Assembly (NCBI RefSeq): GCF_932294415.1
Contig: NC_065535.1
Span: 87,250,862 to 87,314,861 of the forward strand
Length of the DNA: 64,000 bases
Direction of reading: 5' to 3'
Source of the DNA: Quercus robur
Taxonomy: Eukaryota; Streptophyta; Magnoliopsida; Fagales; Fagaceae
Positions 34,259-45,774 of this stretch are shown one piece after another (positions within the stretch are counted from its first letter, which is position 1; the number at the start of each line of letters is the position of its first letter). The notes beneath the pieces are model-generated. The model was not told the origin of the DNA and did no database searches. It saw only the letters and a program-made list of their open reading frames with translations. The position numbers were made by a program, and so were the translations under genes.

Positions 34259-34781
34259 TATGTTGGTTTATAGATCTCATTCATTATTATATTAGTTTTT
34301 ATATTGAATGTAGTAAAATTTATAATAATTTTAACATTTAATTTTTTTGTTTTGTTTTCTCTATGATAAAATTTTATTTTTATTTATTGACTAATATTTA
34401 GGGTTTTATTGGCTAAAATTTGGGGTGTTCCTTCATTTGAGGGCCTAAAGCGATTGCCTAAGTCGCCTAATAGGTTGAGTTGGCCCTAGGTGGATCCTGA
34501 TGATGCACGAATTGTGTTGTCAGTATGTTCCTCGTTCGGACTGAATGGAAGAGTTATGTTTCCTGCCAAGAACAAAGAAATGGATAACAAGTAACATCGG
34601 GGTGGTGCTTGTCAAGGACCCTCTGATGCTTTAAGTTAGATAATCTTTCTTAGGAAATCTCAGTTATGTATTTTTGCTGAGATTGTGAACCTTTTCCTCT
34701 TGTTGATTCTAGCCTTTTATAGGCTTGCTCCATATAAAATTATAAATGCTGACAACCCTTGGCTTTCTGGCGTTATCACTC

Positions 34782-34912
34782 CATTGTAATTTGCTAATGG
34801 CTATTGAAGGCTCATTAAGGCATTTGTAACGCTCTTATGGCCGTTGCTCAACCGTTAGTTACAATTGAGTTATTGCTAAACATAAATGCAGTTAACATCG
34901 TACACAAATATA

Positions 34913-34944
<32 letters not shown>

Positions 34945-35760
34945 GGGTAAACTGCAATGCATTAAATCAAAACGAAGAAATGCATTAAATCAAAACGAAG
35001 AAATACAAGAAATGGTATCTTCCAAACAAACAGCTGCTAATCGTACACAAATATTAGATGGCCATTAATGTTGTACTCATCCTACGTAAGTACCCAATAA
35101 TTTTTCTTGAATGTCCCTTTATTGTTTTTGACTAACTGAATAAGCTTTTATTGCTAACCAAAGAGAGGGATACAAAGGATCATCAGCTAGCCACTCTAGG
35201 CTGAGCTTCCTAATTACAAATGAAATTTATGATGTCTCTTTATTGATTTCTAAAAGACATTTATGGTGTGTATTGCACTTGAACTATAATGAGAAGTAAT
35301 GGTCATACTCCATTGTAATCTGCTAATGGCTATTGAAGACTCATTAAGGCATTTGTAACGCTCTTATATATGGCCGTTGCTCAGCTATTAGTTACAATTG
35401 AGTTATTGCTAAACATAAATGCAGTTGACATCGTACACAAATATTGGATGGCCATTAATGTTGTACTCATCCAACTAGATGAATTTATGGTAGAATTTAC
35501 TATGAAGGTAAAAAAAGGAAGTATTACATCATCATATTACGTAAGTATCTAATAATTTTCCTTCAATACCCTTTTATTGTTTTTGACTAACCGAATAAGC
35601 TTTTATTGCTTACCAAAGAGAGGGATACAAAGGATCATCAGCTAGCCACTCTAAGGCTGAGCTTCCTAACAAATGAAATTTATGATGTCTCTTTATTGAT
35701 TTCTAAAAGACATTTATGGTGTGTATTGCACTTGAACTACCATGAGAAATAATGGTCATA
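34782..35760. repeat. Tandem duplication, about 0.4-0.5 kb unit
   Basis: CCATTGTAATTTGCTAATGG at 34782 recurs near 35310, and AAAGAGAGGGATACAAAGGA and TTATGGTGTGTATTGCACTT recur in the same order in both copies. Copy 1 contains an extra retroposed fragment (34912-35039); copy 2 does not. Confidence 0.88.
34912..35039 (-). mobile_element. Short retroposed fragment inside copy 1
   Basis: A 128-bp insert with a TA tract and poly-T start (minus-strand poly-A tail) and an internal duplicated AATGCATTAAATCAAAACGA. It is flanked by a perfect 15-bp duplication ATCGTACACAAATAT (34897-34911, 35040-35054). Copy 2 of the tandem duplication has the empty site. It is probably a 5'-truncated LINE or SINE end. 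Confidence 0.75.
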
Positions 35761-36746
35761 CTTGAGACTAGATCTCTAATTAAATTGTAGCCTTTGATTA
35801 CCAAAACAAAAGAAGTCCACATTCATGGGGTAGCTCACGAGCTTTATCATTATGAGACGATGGATGTGATCCACGAATGAATACAGGCAGGCAGGTCATT
35901 TTGGCTAGAGAGAAATTATTTGTGGTCCATGCATGGGAAGATGATGATGGAAGATGGAACCTTAACCACCCGAGCTGCAGACTAAGAATTTGTGGTTCCC
36001 AAGGCTTTGTTTCAACACTTAACCTGCACCAATCAAGCCCGGTACCTCTCAACCACCACTCTGCTAGCGACCCATTCATGCTTTCCAGGTTTAGCTACTC
36101 CGTTCTGGGTGGTGGGGACACTAGTGGTTGGTTGAGACCATGTGAAATTTCGATCCTACGTACAATATGGTCCTATCTGACACGTGCTTCTTTTAGTCCA
36201 TGCGTAGCTTATTGAAAATAGATAATTACTAGTATTATTATTATTATTTGATTATTAAGGCATGCATATTTTAGGGAATATACTTAAAAGTCAACCATCT
36301 TAATTACAAGTAGGAGTACTATAAGGGAGATTCCAATGAAATGTGAGAATATCCCCTTACAGAGTCACAATGAATAATGGCGGAAACTACAATTAAAGAA
36401 GAGAAAAGAAACAACAGAAAGGGAAACCCAGGTAGGATTTTTTTTTTCTTCATGTTCTAAATAAGTCCCCACAAATCATTTTTATTCACATTTTTTTGGT
36501 CAACTATTTATCTTATTCTCATCTTAAATTTATTTATTAAAAAAAAAAAAGGAATTGAAGTAGGTTTTAACTAGGGGAGGGGGATTGAGGCACACCATTT
36601 TATAAGAAGTGATATATAAGGATAACAATTCTTGGACTATATAGCTGAAAATGAGATGCCCATACTAGACTCTATGATATAATGATAACAAGATACAAGA
36701 TATGGTCGACCATAGTTTGTATGTTCAAATTTTTGGTTACATGCGT

Positions 36747-36921
36747 GGGTTTCAATTAGTTTAATTGGTAAAGTCTTTTGTGGTCGAATAAGAGATCTGT
36801 AATTCGATTCTTGTCTACATAAAAAACTAATTGGTATCTTGATCTAATGATAAAAAGCAATTATCAGGAGTGAACGTCATAGATTGTGAAACTCTTCTCA
36901 CACCAAAAAAAAAAAAAAAAA
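36747..36921 (+). mobile_element. tRNA-derived SINE, complete-looking
   Basis: It starts GGGTTTCAATTAGTTTAATT with an A-box-like TTAGTTTAATTGG and a B-box-like TAATTCGATTCT, continues CTACATAAAAAACTAATTGG and GATCTAATGATAAA, and ends in a poly-A tail of about 17 bases. The flanks TTGGTTACATG and TTGGTTATGTATG look like a diverged target duplication. This is a common tRNA-derived SINE pattern of dicots; a minus-strand relative is at 37309-37460. Confidence 0.75.
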
Positions 36922-37308
36922 TTGGTTATGTATGTGCAGCTTTGTTTTTATTTATTTTAAATAAAAATTGGAATTGCTTTGATGTCTCCCAACTGAAATA
37001 ATACAAGTGGACTTTTTTTTGGTTGTGCAAAGAGAATGTTCGGTGAGTCCTTTCAAAAAAAGAAAAAAGAAAAAGAAAGCGAAAAGAATAGAAGCAAGTA
37101 TAGACTCCCCCAACAAAGGAAAATAATAAAAAAGACAAGAATTTGAATTTGTGTAGTAGTTACACTTTTTATGTTTATACGTACACGAGTGTGCAACTCT
37201 CAACCGAAGATCAATATAAATTTCTATGAATTTTATAAGCTCTGAAGAATGCATAACCCTCAACTAACATAAATATAATTTTAATAATTTTTTATATATT
37301 CATATTCT

Positions 37309-37460
37309 TTTTAGAGAGTTTTAACTTATGTTGTTCACTCATGATGATAATTTTTTACCATCAAATCAAAACACCAATTAGTGTTTAGGTGTAGGCGAGG
37401 ATCAAATATCAAATCTCTTATTTGATAATAGAAATTTTACCAGTTGAACTAACTAGAACT
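37309..37460 (-). mobile_element. tRNA-derived SINE, diverged copy
   Basis: The minus-strand reading is AGTTCTAGTTAGTTCAACTG, then AATAAGAGATTTGATATTTG, CCTCGCCTACAC and ACTAATTGGTGTTTTGATTTG. It aligns along most of its length with the SINE at 36747 but is more diverged and lacks a clear tail. Confidence 0.7.
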
Positions 37461-39539
37461 TATTATATATTCATATTATTTAGCTAACAACGAATTTAAT
37501 AATTTGACATTTTGACCGTTATAGATATGCTTTTAAATGATAAAAATGCCATTAATCATTAATATATATATATATATATATATTTCTAACATTGACATTT
37601 CTTACATAAAATTCTCTTTGTTTCATTAGAATTGGCGCGTTCATTTGGATATTGTATAATTATTGAGAATTTTAAAAATTTTCAAGCAAACAATTAGATT
37701 TTCATGAGTTTTCAGGAATTAACAAGTCTTATCTTAAATTTTCAATTTTGTTTGTAAGCATTAATATTGAGGGTGTAAAAACCCTCCAATTGCTATTTTA
37801 TCAATCAACACCTCAAATTTCCCCTTTATCCGGGTATGTATTGCCATTTTTTTTAGCAACCATGAATAGTGAGTTCTCAAATATACAACCTAGTATTCAT
37901 GGGTTGTAAACATAAAAAAATATATTATTGGAGAGAGAGAGACAAAGAGAAAGAGAGATGGAAGAGAAGAGAGGGAAACAATTTTTTTTATTATTATTAT
38001 TTGACTGTGTAGTTTATATTATTTGATTGGGTTGTATGTAAAAATAAAAACTGGAATGTTGGGTGTTTATAATGTTATCAATCAAATGTTTAACTTTCAA
38101 AATTTTGTAATTAAACTTATGCATAAAAAATAAGTTTATAAACCAAATAGTAAATAATATCTGATTGACACAAAATTTGACATGCGTGTTAATAATATAA
38201 AGAACATGCAATCCAATAATTAAATTTTCAAATATGTAACCATGATTAGAAATTTAGAATAAGAATAAGTGATTAGCTCGTTTGTAGCTAAACTTTGTCT
38301 AATTAAAAATGTTACAACTTCATCATTAAAAAAAAAAAAATTTAAATGGTAATTTTTTTTCATTGTTGTTAAAATAAATTATTTCAAAGTTACCTCATTT
38401 TTTTTAACGTGTCCCGCAAAAACTCCATCTGTGATGTGTACAATTACATTATTAATAATTTAATACTAGATTGATAAAAGGATGAAATTGCTTTTAAATA
38501 TATAGAGACGAAACTATAATTTTTTTAATTTTGAAGGATGAATGTCGTACTTCTATTTTTTTTTTCAAAAGTAAGTCGAACTTCTATTAAATTTTAGATA
38601 CAAATAGTTTAAAGAGTGAACAAACACGTATCATTTTATTTTAAGAAGAACTAACATCATCTATTTAGTATTTAATTCAGTAGCCATTATAGGATAATTA
38701 TGATGCACTTAAATGACTCGAGATAGAGTCATGAAACACTTTTAATGAAGCTAATTCACATTGTTTGTCGTTACCGATCCAAACTGTTCTTTCTCTCCAT
38801 TTGTGTGCGGAAAATGCCATCCATATGCTAACCAACTTGAAAAAAGAAAAAAGAAAAAGAAAAAGAAAAAGAGAGAGATACCCATTTGGAGGAACCATGG
38901 AATAGATCATGACACTAAAAAGTACATTATCTATCGCAATGTAATGGGTTGCTGGAAATTTTCTTTAAACTGGTTTGGAGCAACCATTTAAACTAGGTCA
39001 TGCTACACATAACATTAGAATTTTGCTTATCAGGTAAATTGTATTTCTAGACTTGAGGTGAGTACGTTATTCTCTTTTTCTCTCTTTAATTATTCTTAAT
39101 TTCTATTTGAGTACCTTGTCTTGAACAATGAGATGCATTTGGTTTTGATAAATTTTAACTAAGAAAAAAAAAAAAAAAGGAGAGATTTTAAAAAGTTGTA
39201 CCTAACTGAATTGGGAAAAATAAGCTAGCTAATTAGTCATTAGCGCTTAGTCTTTACCTCTCTCATAAGATGAAGCTCTAAACCTTGCTCCTAACTCATT
39301 CTCACAAGTCAAAGCTACACCACCACTTTTTATTTTATTTTATATTATTTTTTTTATAAATATATGAGATGGCACTCCCAAGGTTACTAGGATCAAGATC
39401 CTACATGAGATTGGTGAGAGGATTCGGGGATCAGATCGTAGGATCGGTATAAGTATCGTAAGATCCTTCTTTTTGATTAAAAAAACCTATAATTATAATT
39501 CATAAGATATATATTAAAGAAAAATTGAACAAAATTAAT
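37461..39539. other. AT-rich intergenic sequence
   Basis: No gene recognised. Contains TA repeats (37561-37581), a GA-rich run (37930-37979) and several poly-T runs. Sequence at 39380-39470 with GATCC/GGATC words resembles, in reverse, sequence at 40830-40970, which may mark a degenerate inverted-repeat element that encloses the first Helitron candidate. Confidence 0.4.
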
Positions 39540-40146
39540 TCTTGACACACACACACACATATATATTAATAGGTAAAACTTAGAGAAAATCCAATTAGAT
39601 TCTACAATTGAGATCCAATTTTGCGTCATGTGTCCTAAATTATTTATTTTTAGAGAAAAATTTTATTTCTTAATTTTGGAGTCAAATGTGGAACCACATC
39701 ATAAATATCCATCCAAGTGAGTTATTGTGTATAAAAACCAAAGAGTCTAGAATTAATGAACATAAAAAAGTTTTTTTAAAAATGGACAATTTACATTTTC
39801 TACCTAATAATATTCTTATAAGATTTTTTAAAGAGTTAAAAAAATATATTTATTTTTAGAAAGAGTTTTATTTCTTAATTTTGGAGTCAAATGTGGGACC
39901 ATATTATAAATATTCATCCAAGTGAGTTATTGCATACAAAAACCAAAGAATTTAGAATTAATGAACATAATTATTTTTTTAAATAGACAATTTATATTTT
40001 CTACTTAATAATATTCTTACAAGACATTTTAAAGAGTTAAAAAAATGACTATCAATAATATTTAAATTATATATGTAAGAATTATACTATGCATCTTAAT
40101 GTATATTTTAAGTATATCCATGCATATGCATGGGATTACAAGCTAG
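39540..40146 (+). mobile_element. Non-autonomous Helitron candidate 1 (+)
   Basis: The 3' end has a 16-bp palindrome CCATGCATATGCATGG (40118-40133), then CTAG followed by T (40143-40147), which matches the Helitron hairpin-CTRR|T rule. The 5' side reads TCTTGACACACAC...GGTAAAACTTAGAGAAAATCC. The 5' end is not exact because the base before TC is T and not A. The interior is a two-copy tandem repeat of about 210 bp (TTTTATTTCTTAATTTTGGA at 39660 and 39866). No Rep/helicase sequence. Confidence 0.6.
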
Positions 40147-41013
40147 TTACTAATAAAAGGCAAAGTACCAAACTACAAATACATCAACAGTTCAAAGTTC
40201 AAAAATTACAACTCACAAATACCAATTTCTAAGTTTCAACACCACAAACATACATGATGTCTCACATAAACAACTCAAAATAAACAACATTTCCTAATGT
40301 CTCACATAAACAACACAAAACAAATAACAATTCCATTAAACAATTACTAAGATAGTAAGATTCACCAAACAATCTTTCTAACGTTGAGAAATTATAATAA
40401 GTGAGTGTTTGTTGAGAAATTATAATCAATGAGTGTCTGTGTCAAACAAGTAACTAATCAACACTAGAATTAAAAAAAAAAAAAATACTCACCATTGATG
40501 TTGATGGTCTCTCTCACAGTGGCGCCACCGTGAACGCATTCACTCTCTACTCTTTAGTTTCTTCTCTTCTCTTATATCTTCTATGATTTTGTTGATTAAA
40601 TTAAGCAGTTAAGGTGGCGTGAGACTTGGGGCTTTTTGTGCATTTTTTTTAATGTTTTTATTTTATTTTTAATCAATTTGGGTTGGGGCTACTAGGCTCG
40701 TCTGTTCATTACTTTTTTTAATAATCATTTTCCGGTCTTTGGGCTCTATTTAGAGGCCCAAAATAAGTATAAAAAAAAAAGTAAATAAAAAATTCATTCA
40801 TAGCACAATATCTTTAGTATAGCTATGGAATCGAGATCCTAAGATCTGGATCCGCACACAAATTACACTTTACTAAAGATCCTAGTAAGATTCAAGATGT
40901 TTTAAGAATGTAGGATCTTAATAAGATTCTAAGATTTGAATCAGAATCTTGATAACTATCACCTCTCTATACTTCTTTTATTTTCAATGTGGAACTAACT
41001 ATTTTTAATATAA
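40147..41013. other. AT-rich intergenic sequence
   Basis: No gene recognised. See the note on possible inverted-repeat similarity between 39380-39470 and 40830-40970. Confidence 0.35.
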
Positions 41014-41804
41014 CTAGTCGCTAACCCGTGCGATGCACGGGAAATATATTGAGTACAATATATAATTTAATCTTTGTTTATTTTACTACAACACCAAAAT
41101 TGAATTTGTAAAATAAAATCATATAGCTAAAACATTTGTTAACAGCTATACATTTCAGACATTTATTAAACTATATTATTATTATTATTATTATTATTAT
41201 CAACTTAACAGTATTTTAATATATGATACCAACATGCTTCAAGAAAATGTCCAACATTGAAAACAATTTCGAAAACAAACTCAACTAAACAGTTTGATGA
41301 ATAAATATATTACAATCTATAATATAAGCCAAGAAATAAACTTTGAAACCAATATGAACAAAATCCACGTCAAACAAAACCATTTCGATCATTAAGAATA
41401 TGACTCACTAAAGTCATGAAAAACACAGGATTCATTACCAAAAAAAAAAAAGCATCTTTAGTCTTTATAGACTTTGCCTAAGTACCCAGATACAATGACA
41501 CATACTCACACAAAAAGAGACATAAACACGGACAATTAAAGAAAAAATAAGAAAAACAAAAGAGACGTAAACACGGACAATTAAAGAAAAAATATAGAAA
41601 AAAAAAGTTAGGAATAGAAATATAAGATAAAGATGGGTTACCCTCAAAAAGAATAATCCATGGATATTCATTGAAATCTTCTAGATAATTTCTGATAATA
41701 GAAAAAATAAAACCCAAAAGTTATGATGTTAAAACTTCCAAAAGGCCAAAAAAAAATTTTAAAAAAAAATCAGAAGATTCAAAGCTTCAAAAGTATTGAA
41801 ATAA

Positions 41805-41839
<35 letters not shown>

Positions 41840-42429
41840 CGCAATAGAGAAATACAATAGAAAGAAGGGAATCCATGATTATAGATTTTCCACTTATGTA
41901 TTGGACTCATCTCCTTCTTCGGTCAATGTATCAAGGTTAGGATTATTTGATTTGTTCAATAAAAATTTGAACAAATCAAAAGATTCAGGCCCAGCAATTA
42001 AATAAACAAAACAACAATTGACAAACTTATAAGAAAAAGCAACAAATCTATAATTTTTATTGAACAAATCAAATAACCCTAACCTTGATGCATTGACCGA
42101 AGAAGGAGAGGAGTCCAATACATAAGTAGAATATGTGAATTGTGAAGCATGAGCCGCCCTCAAAAAAAATCTTGAAGAAAAATAAGTTTTAAGGAGAAAA
42201 TTGTGTTGCGGCAAAAATAAGTTTTTGGGACTTAGGTTTTCTACGCAAGCAATTCTTAAATAGGAGAGAGTAGAGGCAGTGGGAGAGTGTCCTTATTTGG
42301 GTAGAAGTCTAATTTGCATTTGAAAAGGAAAACAATGATGAGGTGGAAAATTTAATTTAATTTAAATATTGTGCTGACGTGGAAAATTGTGGGAGTTTCA
42401 AAAGTTTCGGTTTTATATATATATATAGA
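41014..42429 (-). mobile_element. Non-autonomous Helitron candidate 2 (-)
   Basis: Read on the minus strand, the element starts A|TCTATATATATA...AAAACCGAAACTTTTG at 42429 and ends with a perfect hairpin CCCGTGC-ATC-GCACGGG (41025-41041) and CTAG|T at 41014. Starting TC, a subterminal 7-bp stem hairpin, CTAG and insertion between A and T fulfil all structural Helitron rules. It is 1416 bp, has no coding sequence, and contains a 59-bp tandem repeat (about 41517-41603) and an internal foldback (41889-42129). Confidence 0.82.
41889..42129. repeat. Inverted repeat, arms about 78 bp
   Basis: The left arm (41889-41967, including TATGTATTGGACTCATCTCC) and right arm (42052-42129) are reverse complements with only a few mismatches, separated by about 84 bp. 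RNA from this stretch would fold to a long near-perfect hairpin. It lies inside Helitron candidate 2. Confidence 0.85.
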
Positions 42430-42749
42430 TCAGACCACCTTTTCATTATTCTTCTAACCGATGTGAGATTCCAAAACTAATAAAGATTACAAAACCAATT
42501 GCTTTTAAATATAAATATAAATAGAATTCATAGGAGTAGTAGATAAGCTCCTTAGACCTCCTAAAAAAATGTAAAAGAACAAAATAAGCTCCGGACAGTG
42601 AGGATCTAACCTTGTTTCAATTTGACGGAGTTGACTACGCCAATTACTAAGTGCGGTTATGATGGATAACAATTAAGACTAATAAAAGTAATATTTCTTG
42701 TTGGAATATTTATAAAATAAGGGTTTTGTTAACGAGTGTCCTAAAAGAA

Positions 42750-42937
42750 GGGTTTTGCTAACGAGTGTCCTTAGGGCACTCATTAATAATCCATTTTAGG
42801 AAAGTTTTGATACCATTTTTATGGGAAATGAAAAAAGCTGTCAAAATATTAATTACTTTTTTTTTTTTTTTCCCATAAAAACTTTCTTTATATAGATTAT
42901 TAACTAGTACCCTAAGGACACTCGTTAGCATTTCCCA
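42750..42937. mobile_element. MITE, TIR GGGTTTTGCTAACGAGTG type
   Basis: Terminal inverted repeats: the left GCTAACGAGTGTCCTTAGGG and the reversed right GCTAACGAGTGTCCTTAGGG are identical over that length, then diverge slightly. The direct repeat TAAAAGAA at both sides (42742-42749, 42938-42945) is 8 bp, or 9 bp with one mismatch, so either hAT or Mutator origin is possible. An extra 29-bp copy of the left end precedes it at 42721. A related element is at 62142-62318. Confidence 0.78.
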
Positions 42938-42945
42938 TAAAAGAA

Positions 42946-43949
42946 TTTTATCAAATGTGAAAGAAGAAGCAGAAGCATGCTTCAGCAAGAATGGCCCAAC
43001 TTTCCAATATTCAAGTTTTAACAAAAGGCGCCAATATTCAGCAAAAAGTTTTAACAAGTGGCAGGGCTTTTCAATTTTCAGGTATCAGTCTTGTTAATTT
43101 TAAAATAAATGCTCTAACATCTCTATGCTTTTAAGTCCTTCCCTCATAATATCAAGGTTTCATTGCTTGCATGTCATCTGCCATGCAAATTTGTGCAATT
43201 TTAGAGTTTTTATTCTTATGAAACAATCTCGGATTAAAAAATAAAAGAAATAAAGAAAGAGATTCTATTTTTCTACTTAAAAAATAAAAAATAAAAAACA
43301 TTATATTGAACTTGGTTTTTAGTCACTAGGGTCGTACAAAATTACAAATAATATCTTTTCGCCTTAGTTTTTTTTTTTTCTTAAACTTTCGCATTTACTT
43401 TACGCAGGTATTGTTCATCCTTCTTACCATTTGCATGCGAATTGTGTCAGGTCGATCCACTCATGACAATTGAATTCAGGTTCAATCCACTTCAAAAGAA
43501 AACATTTACATAAAAATCTTAAAGATTTGAAAGTAATTTGACAAATTTTGTACAAGCAGTCTGAGCTCTCTATCTCTCTTGAAACTTTTTTGTCTTGTTT
43601 GGAAGATCCCTCAGTTATAGTAATTCATAACAACTAATCCGAATTCACTGCATTTTAATTTGCACCCAATTGGCATTGATGGTTAGACACAATTTGAGTG
43701 ATAATGAACTAAGTCATTCATAAACAGCTCAAGTTTCGCTCTATAAATAGCTCGTTATACTTGTTTGTTTATAAACAAGTCAAACTTGAACTTTAGTTTT
43801 AGGCTTATTTAATTAACGAGCCAAGCCGAAGTAAAAACAATTATTTATGAACAAACTCATGAACATTAGGGCTTGATACAAAACATGTTGAGCTTAGATT
43901 TATTTGTGGGCTTAGTAATAAGTTTAATATGAGTTTGACAGTAAACTCA
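42946..43949. other. Intergenic, no gene recognised
   Basis: The part from about 43700 resembles sequence at 45010-45260 in style (repeated AAGCTCA, TTTATAAAC and CAAACTTGA words) and may be one older repeat split by Helitron candidate 3. Confidence 0.4.
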
Positions 43950-44607
43950 CTAGTCGCAAATCTATGTGATGTGTGGGAAAAGATAATTATTTTGTAATTG
44001 TGGTGTACTATATACTAATTTGCATGTTCTCTAAAATTTGTTGGAGATAATTTGTTCTTCCTAAAAATTAAATAATTTTTAAAATTATTTTTCATCTTTC
44101 TATCTGTACCAATATATCATCATATTATTTTTGGTTTGTTTGATTGATATTATTCATTATTGACATGATCTATTCTTTGAAATTATGTTATAGTGCATTA
44201 TGTTTTACTATTTTTTTTTTTTTTTTTTGTACAGCTAAACTTTTTAAGTTTCAAATAAATTATTCAATTTCCCCGTTATCTTAAAGGAAATTACCATGAT
44301 AATTAAAACTCATAACAAAATTATACTTGATATTATTCAAATGATTGATAGGCACATTCAAATGCATAGCAAAAATTATGTTTTCATATAAATTCAAATT
44401 CTCATTTACAAAATAATTAATTATTAACTAAAACAAAAATCAAACCAAGCCTATAAGAGGGAGAGACTATTTGTGATGGGGAACTAAAAAACACAATACC
44501 AAAATGTATTAACCCAAAATATAGTTATTAAAAACACAATGATTCATCAACCTAAAGTAGAGTTGTTAGAAAGATTAAAGAATTGAGAGAGAGATAAATA
44601 ACAATTT

Positions 44608-44641
<34 letters not shown>

Positions 44642-44949
44642 TGGGAAAAATATGCATAGAATGAGAAAAATAATGACAAATTTATAATAAAATGATGAGA
44701 TAAGAATGGCTAAAATAAAAACTGACATTAAGGTAGAGATTAGTGGGGAGATGAAAAGGTAAAAGGGAATGAAAAAGGTTGGAGAAAGTATAATAATAAG
44801 TTGAGAAATTAATAAGATGAAGAAGAGTTAAAAATAAGAGAGAAATAGTTAAAAATATGTGGATGATGTGGCACAACAAGAGAGTAACAACTAACAAAAA
44901 TAAATACAGTTTATATATATATATATACATATATATATATGTATAAAGA
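43950..44949 (-). mobile_element. Non-autonomous Helitron candidate 3 (-), decayed
   Basis: The minus-strand 5' end is A|TCTTTATACATATAT at 44949 and the 3' end is CTAG|T at 43950. Next to it, where candidate 2 has CCCGTGCGATGCACGGG, this copy has AATCTATGTGATGTGTGGG; the differences are mostly C-to-T or G-to-A, as expected from decay of methylated DNA. It is exactly 1000 bp by these ends. No coding sequence. A poly-T run (44609-44640) and a TA tract lie inside. Confidence 0.6.
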
Positions 44950-45774
44950 TATCTTATTAAATCTTTAAGTAATTGGAAGTTAGGATTACTTGTCAAAACC
45001 AAATAGGCATGATACTAAGTTTGATATGGGCATGATAATATACTTGTGTTTTTACTCAAGCTCAAAAACTTGATATTAAGTTTGAACTTTGCTTGACTAA
45101 TGAATCAAGCTGAGCGAAGCCAAACTCAAATTTTTAGACTTTTTGATGAGTTTAAGCTCAAATATCATTTATAGATTTGTTTCGAGCTCAGCCAAGTTTA
45201 AAACATTATACATTCGTTTTCAAGTTGAATTTAAACACTCATTACTCGATAAAACTCGGTTGGTTTACAACCTTAGGTGTCATCTAATACCATAATGTCA
45301 TTAATATCTTCCCTCTAATTAATTAAGGGTCAGGGTATAAAAAGTTGTGAATAAAACCAGTTATTTTATTCTTTTTCTTATAAAAGATTTTTAAAAATTA
45401 TTTAGAGTATCGGTTAATTAATTTTTTTTTTAAATTACTTTCAAAATGGGGAGAGGGATTACGCCCTGCCATTTGACCCAGTTTTCATTTGCAATTAATC
45501 ATGCGTTTGAACTTTAAACCACTGTTCATTGAACTCCACATGTTTCCCGAATATTCGTCACACTTTGCACTTTGTAAAAAAAAAAAGTTTTCAAATACTG
45601 TACTCTTATTGATTCTTGAATAATAATAATAAAAAAAAAAACTTGGATAAATTTGCTAATAAAAACTTTGGATGTGTATTTAAATTGATTTTTTTCTGAT
45701 AATTAATTTTTGTTGATAACGATAACTTATTTTAGAATTTGTACTCCTTTGGGAGAGGGAAGGCACTACTCAAT
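44950..45774. other. Intergenic, no gene recognised
   Basis: See the note for 42946-43949; otherwise nothing recognised. Confidence 0.35.

Larger units (their letters stand above)
31954..34488. mobile_element. hAT-type non-autonomous element with nested solo LTR
   Basis: Ends are TAGAGCCAACTTGACC (left) and, reversed, TAGGGCCAACTCAACC (right): 14 of 16 match. A perfect 8-bp duplication GGTGGATC flanks it (31946-31953, 34489-34496), the hAT signature. A solo LTR (32895-33935) and a 236-bp tandem duplication have enlarged it; the original was about 1.25 kb. No transposase frame is visible. A three-copy repeat of about 60 bp (TTTATATCTAGATGGATATT...) lies at about 32165-32332. Confidence 0.8.

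Noticed and set aside
35798-36215. Opposed open frames of about 100 codons at 35.8-36.2 kb
   Set aside because: No recognisable domain, no splice or start context, both strands open by composition.
39378-40967. Possible larger inverted-repeat element enclosing Helitron candidate 1
   Set aside because: GGTTACTAGGATCAAGATCC at the left resembles AGTTATCAAGATTC in reverse at the right, but similarity is patchy and no target duplication fits.
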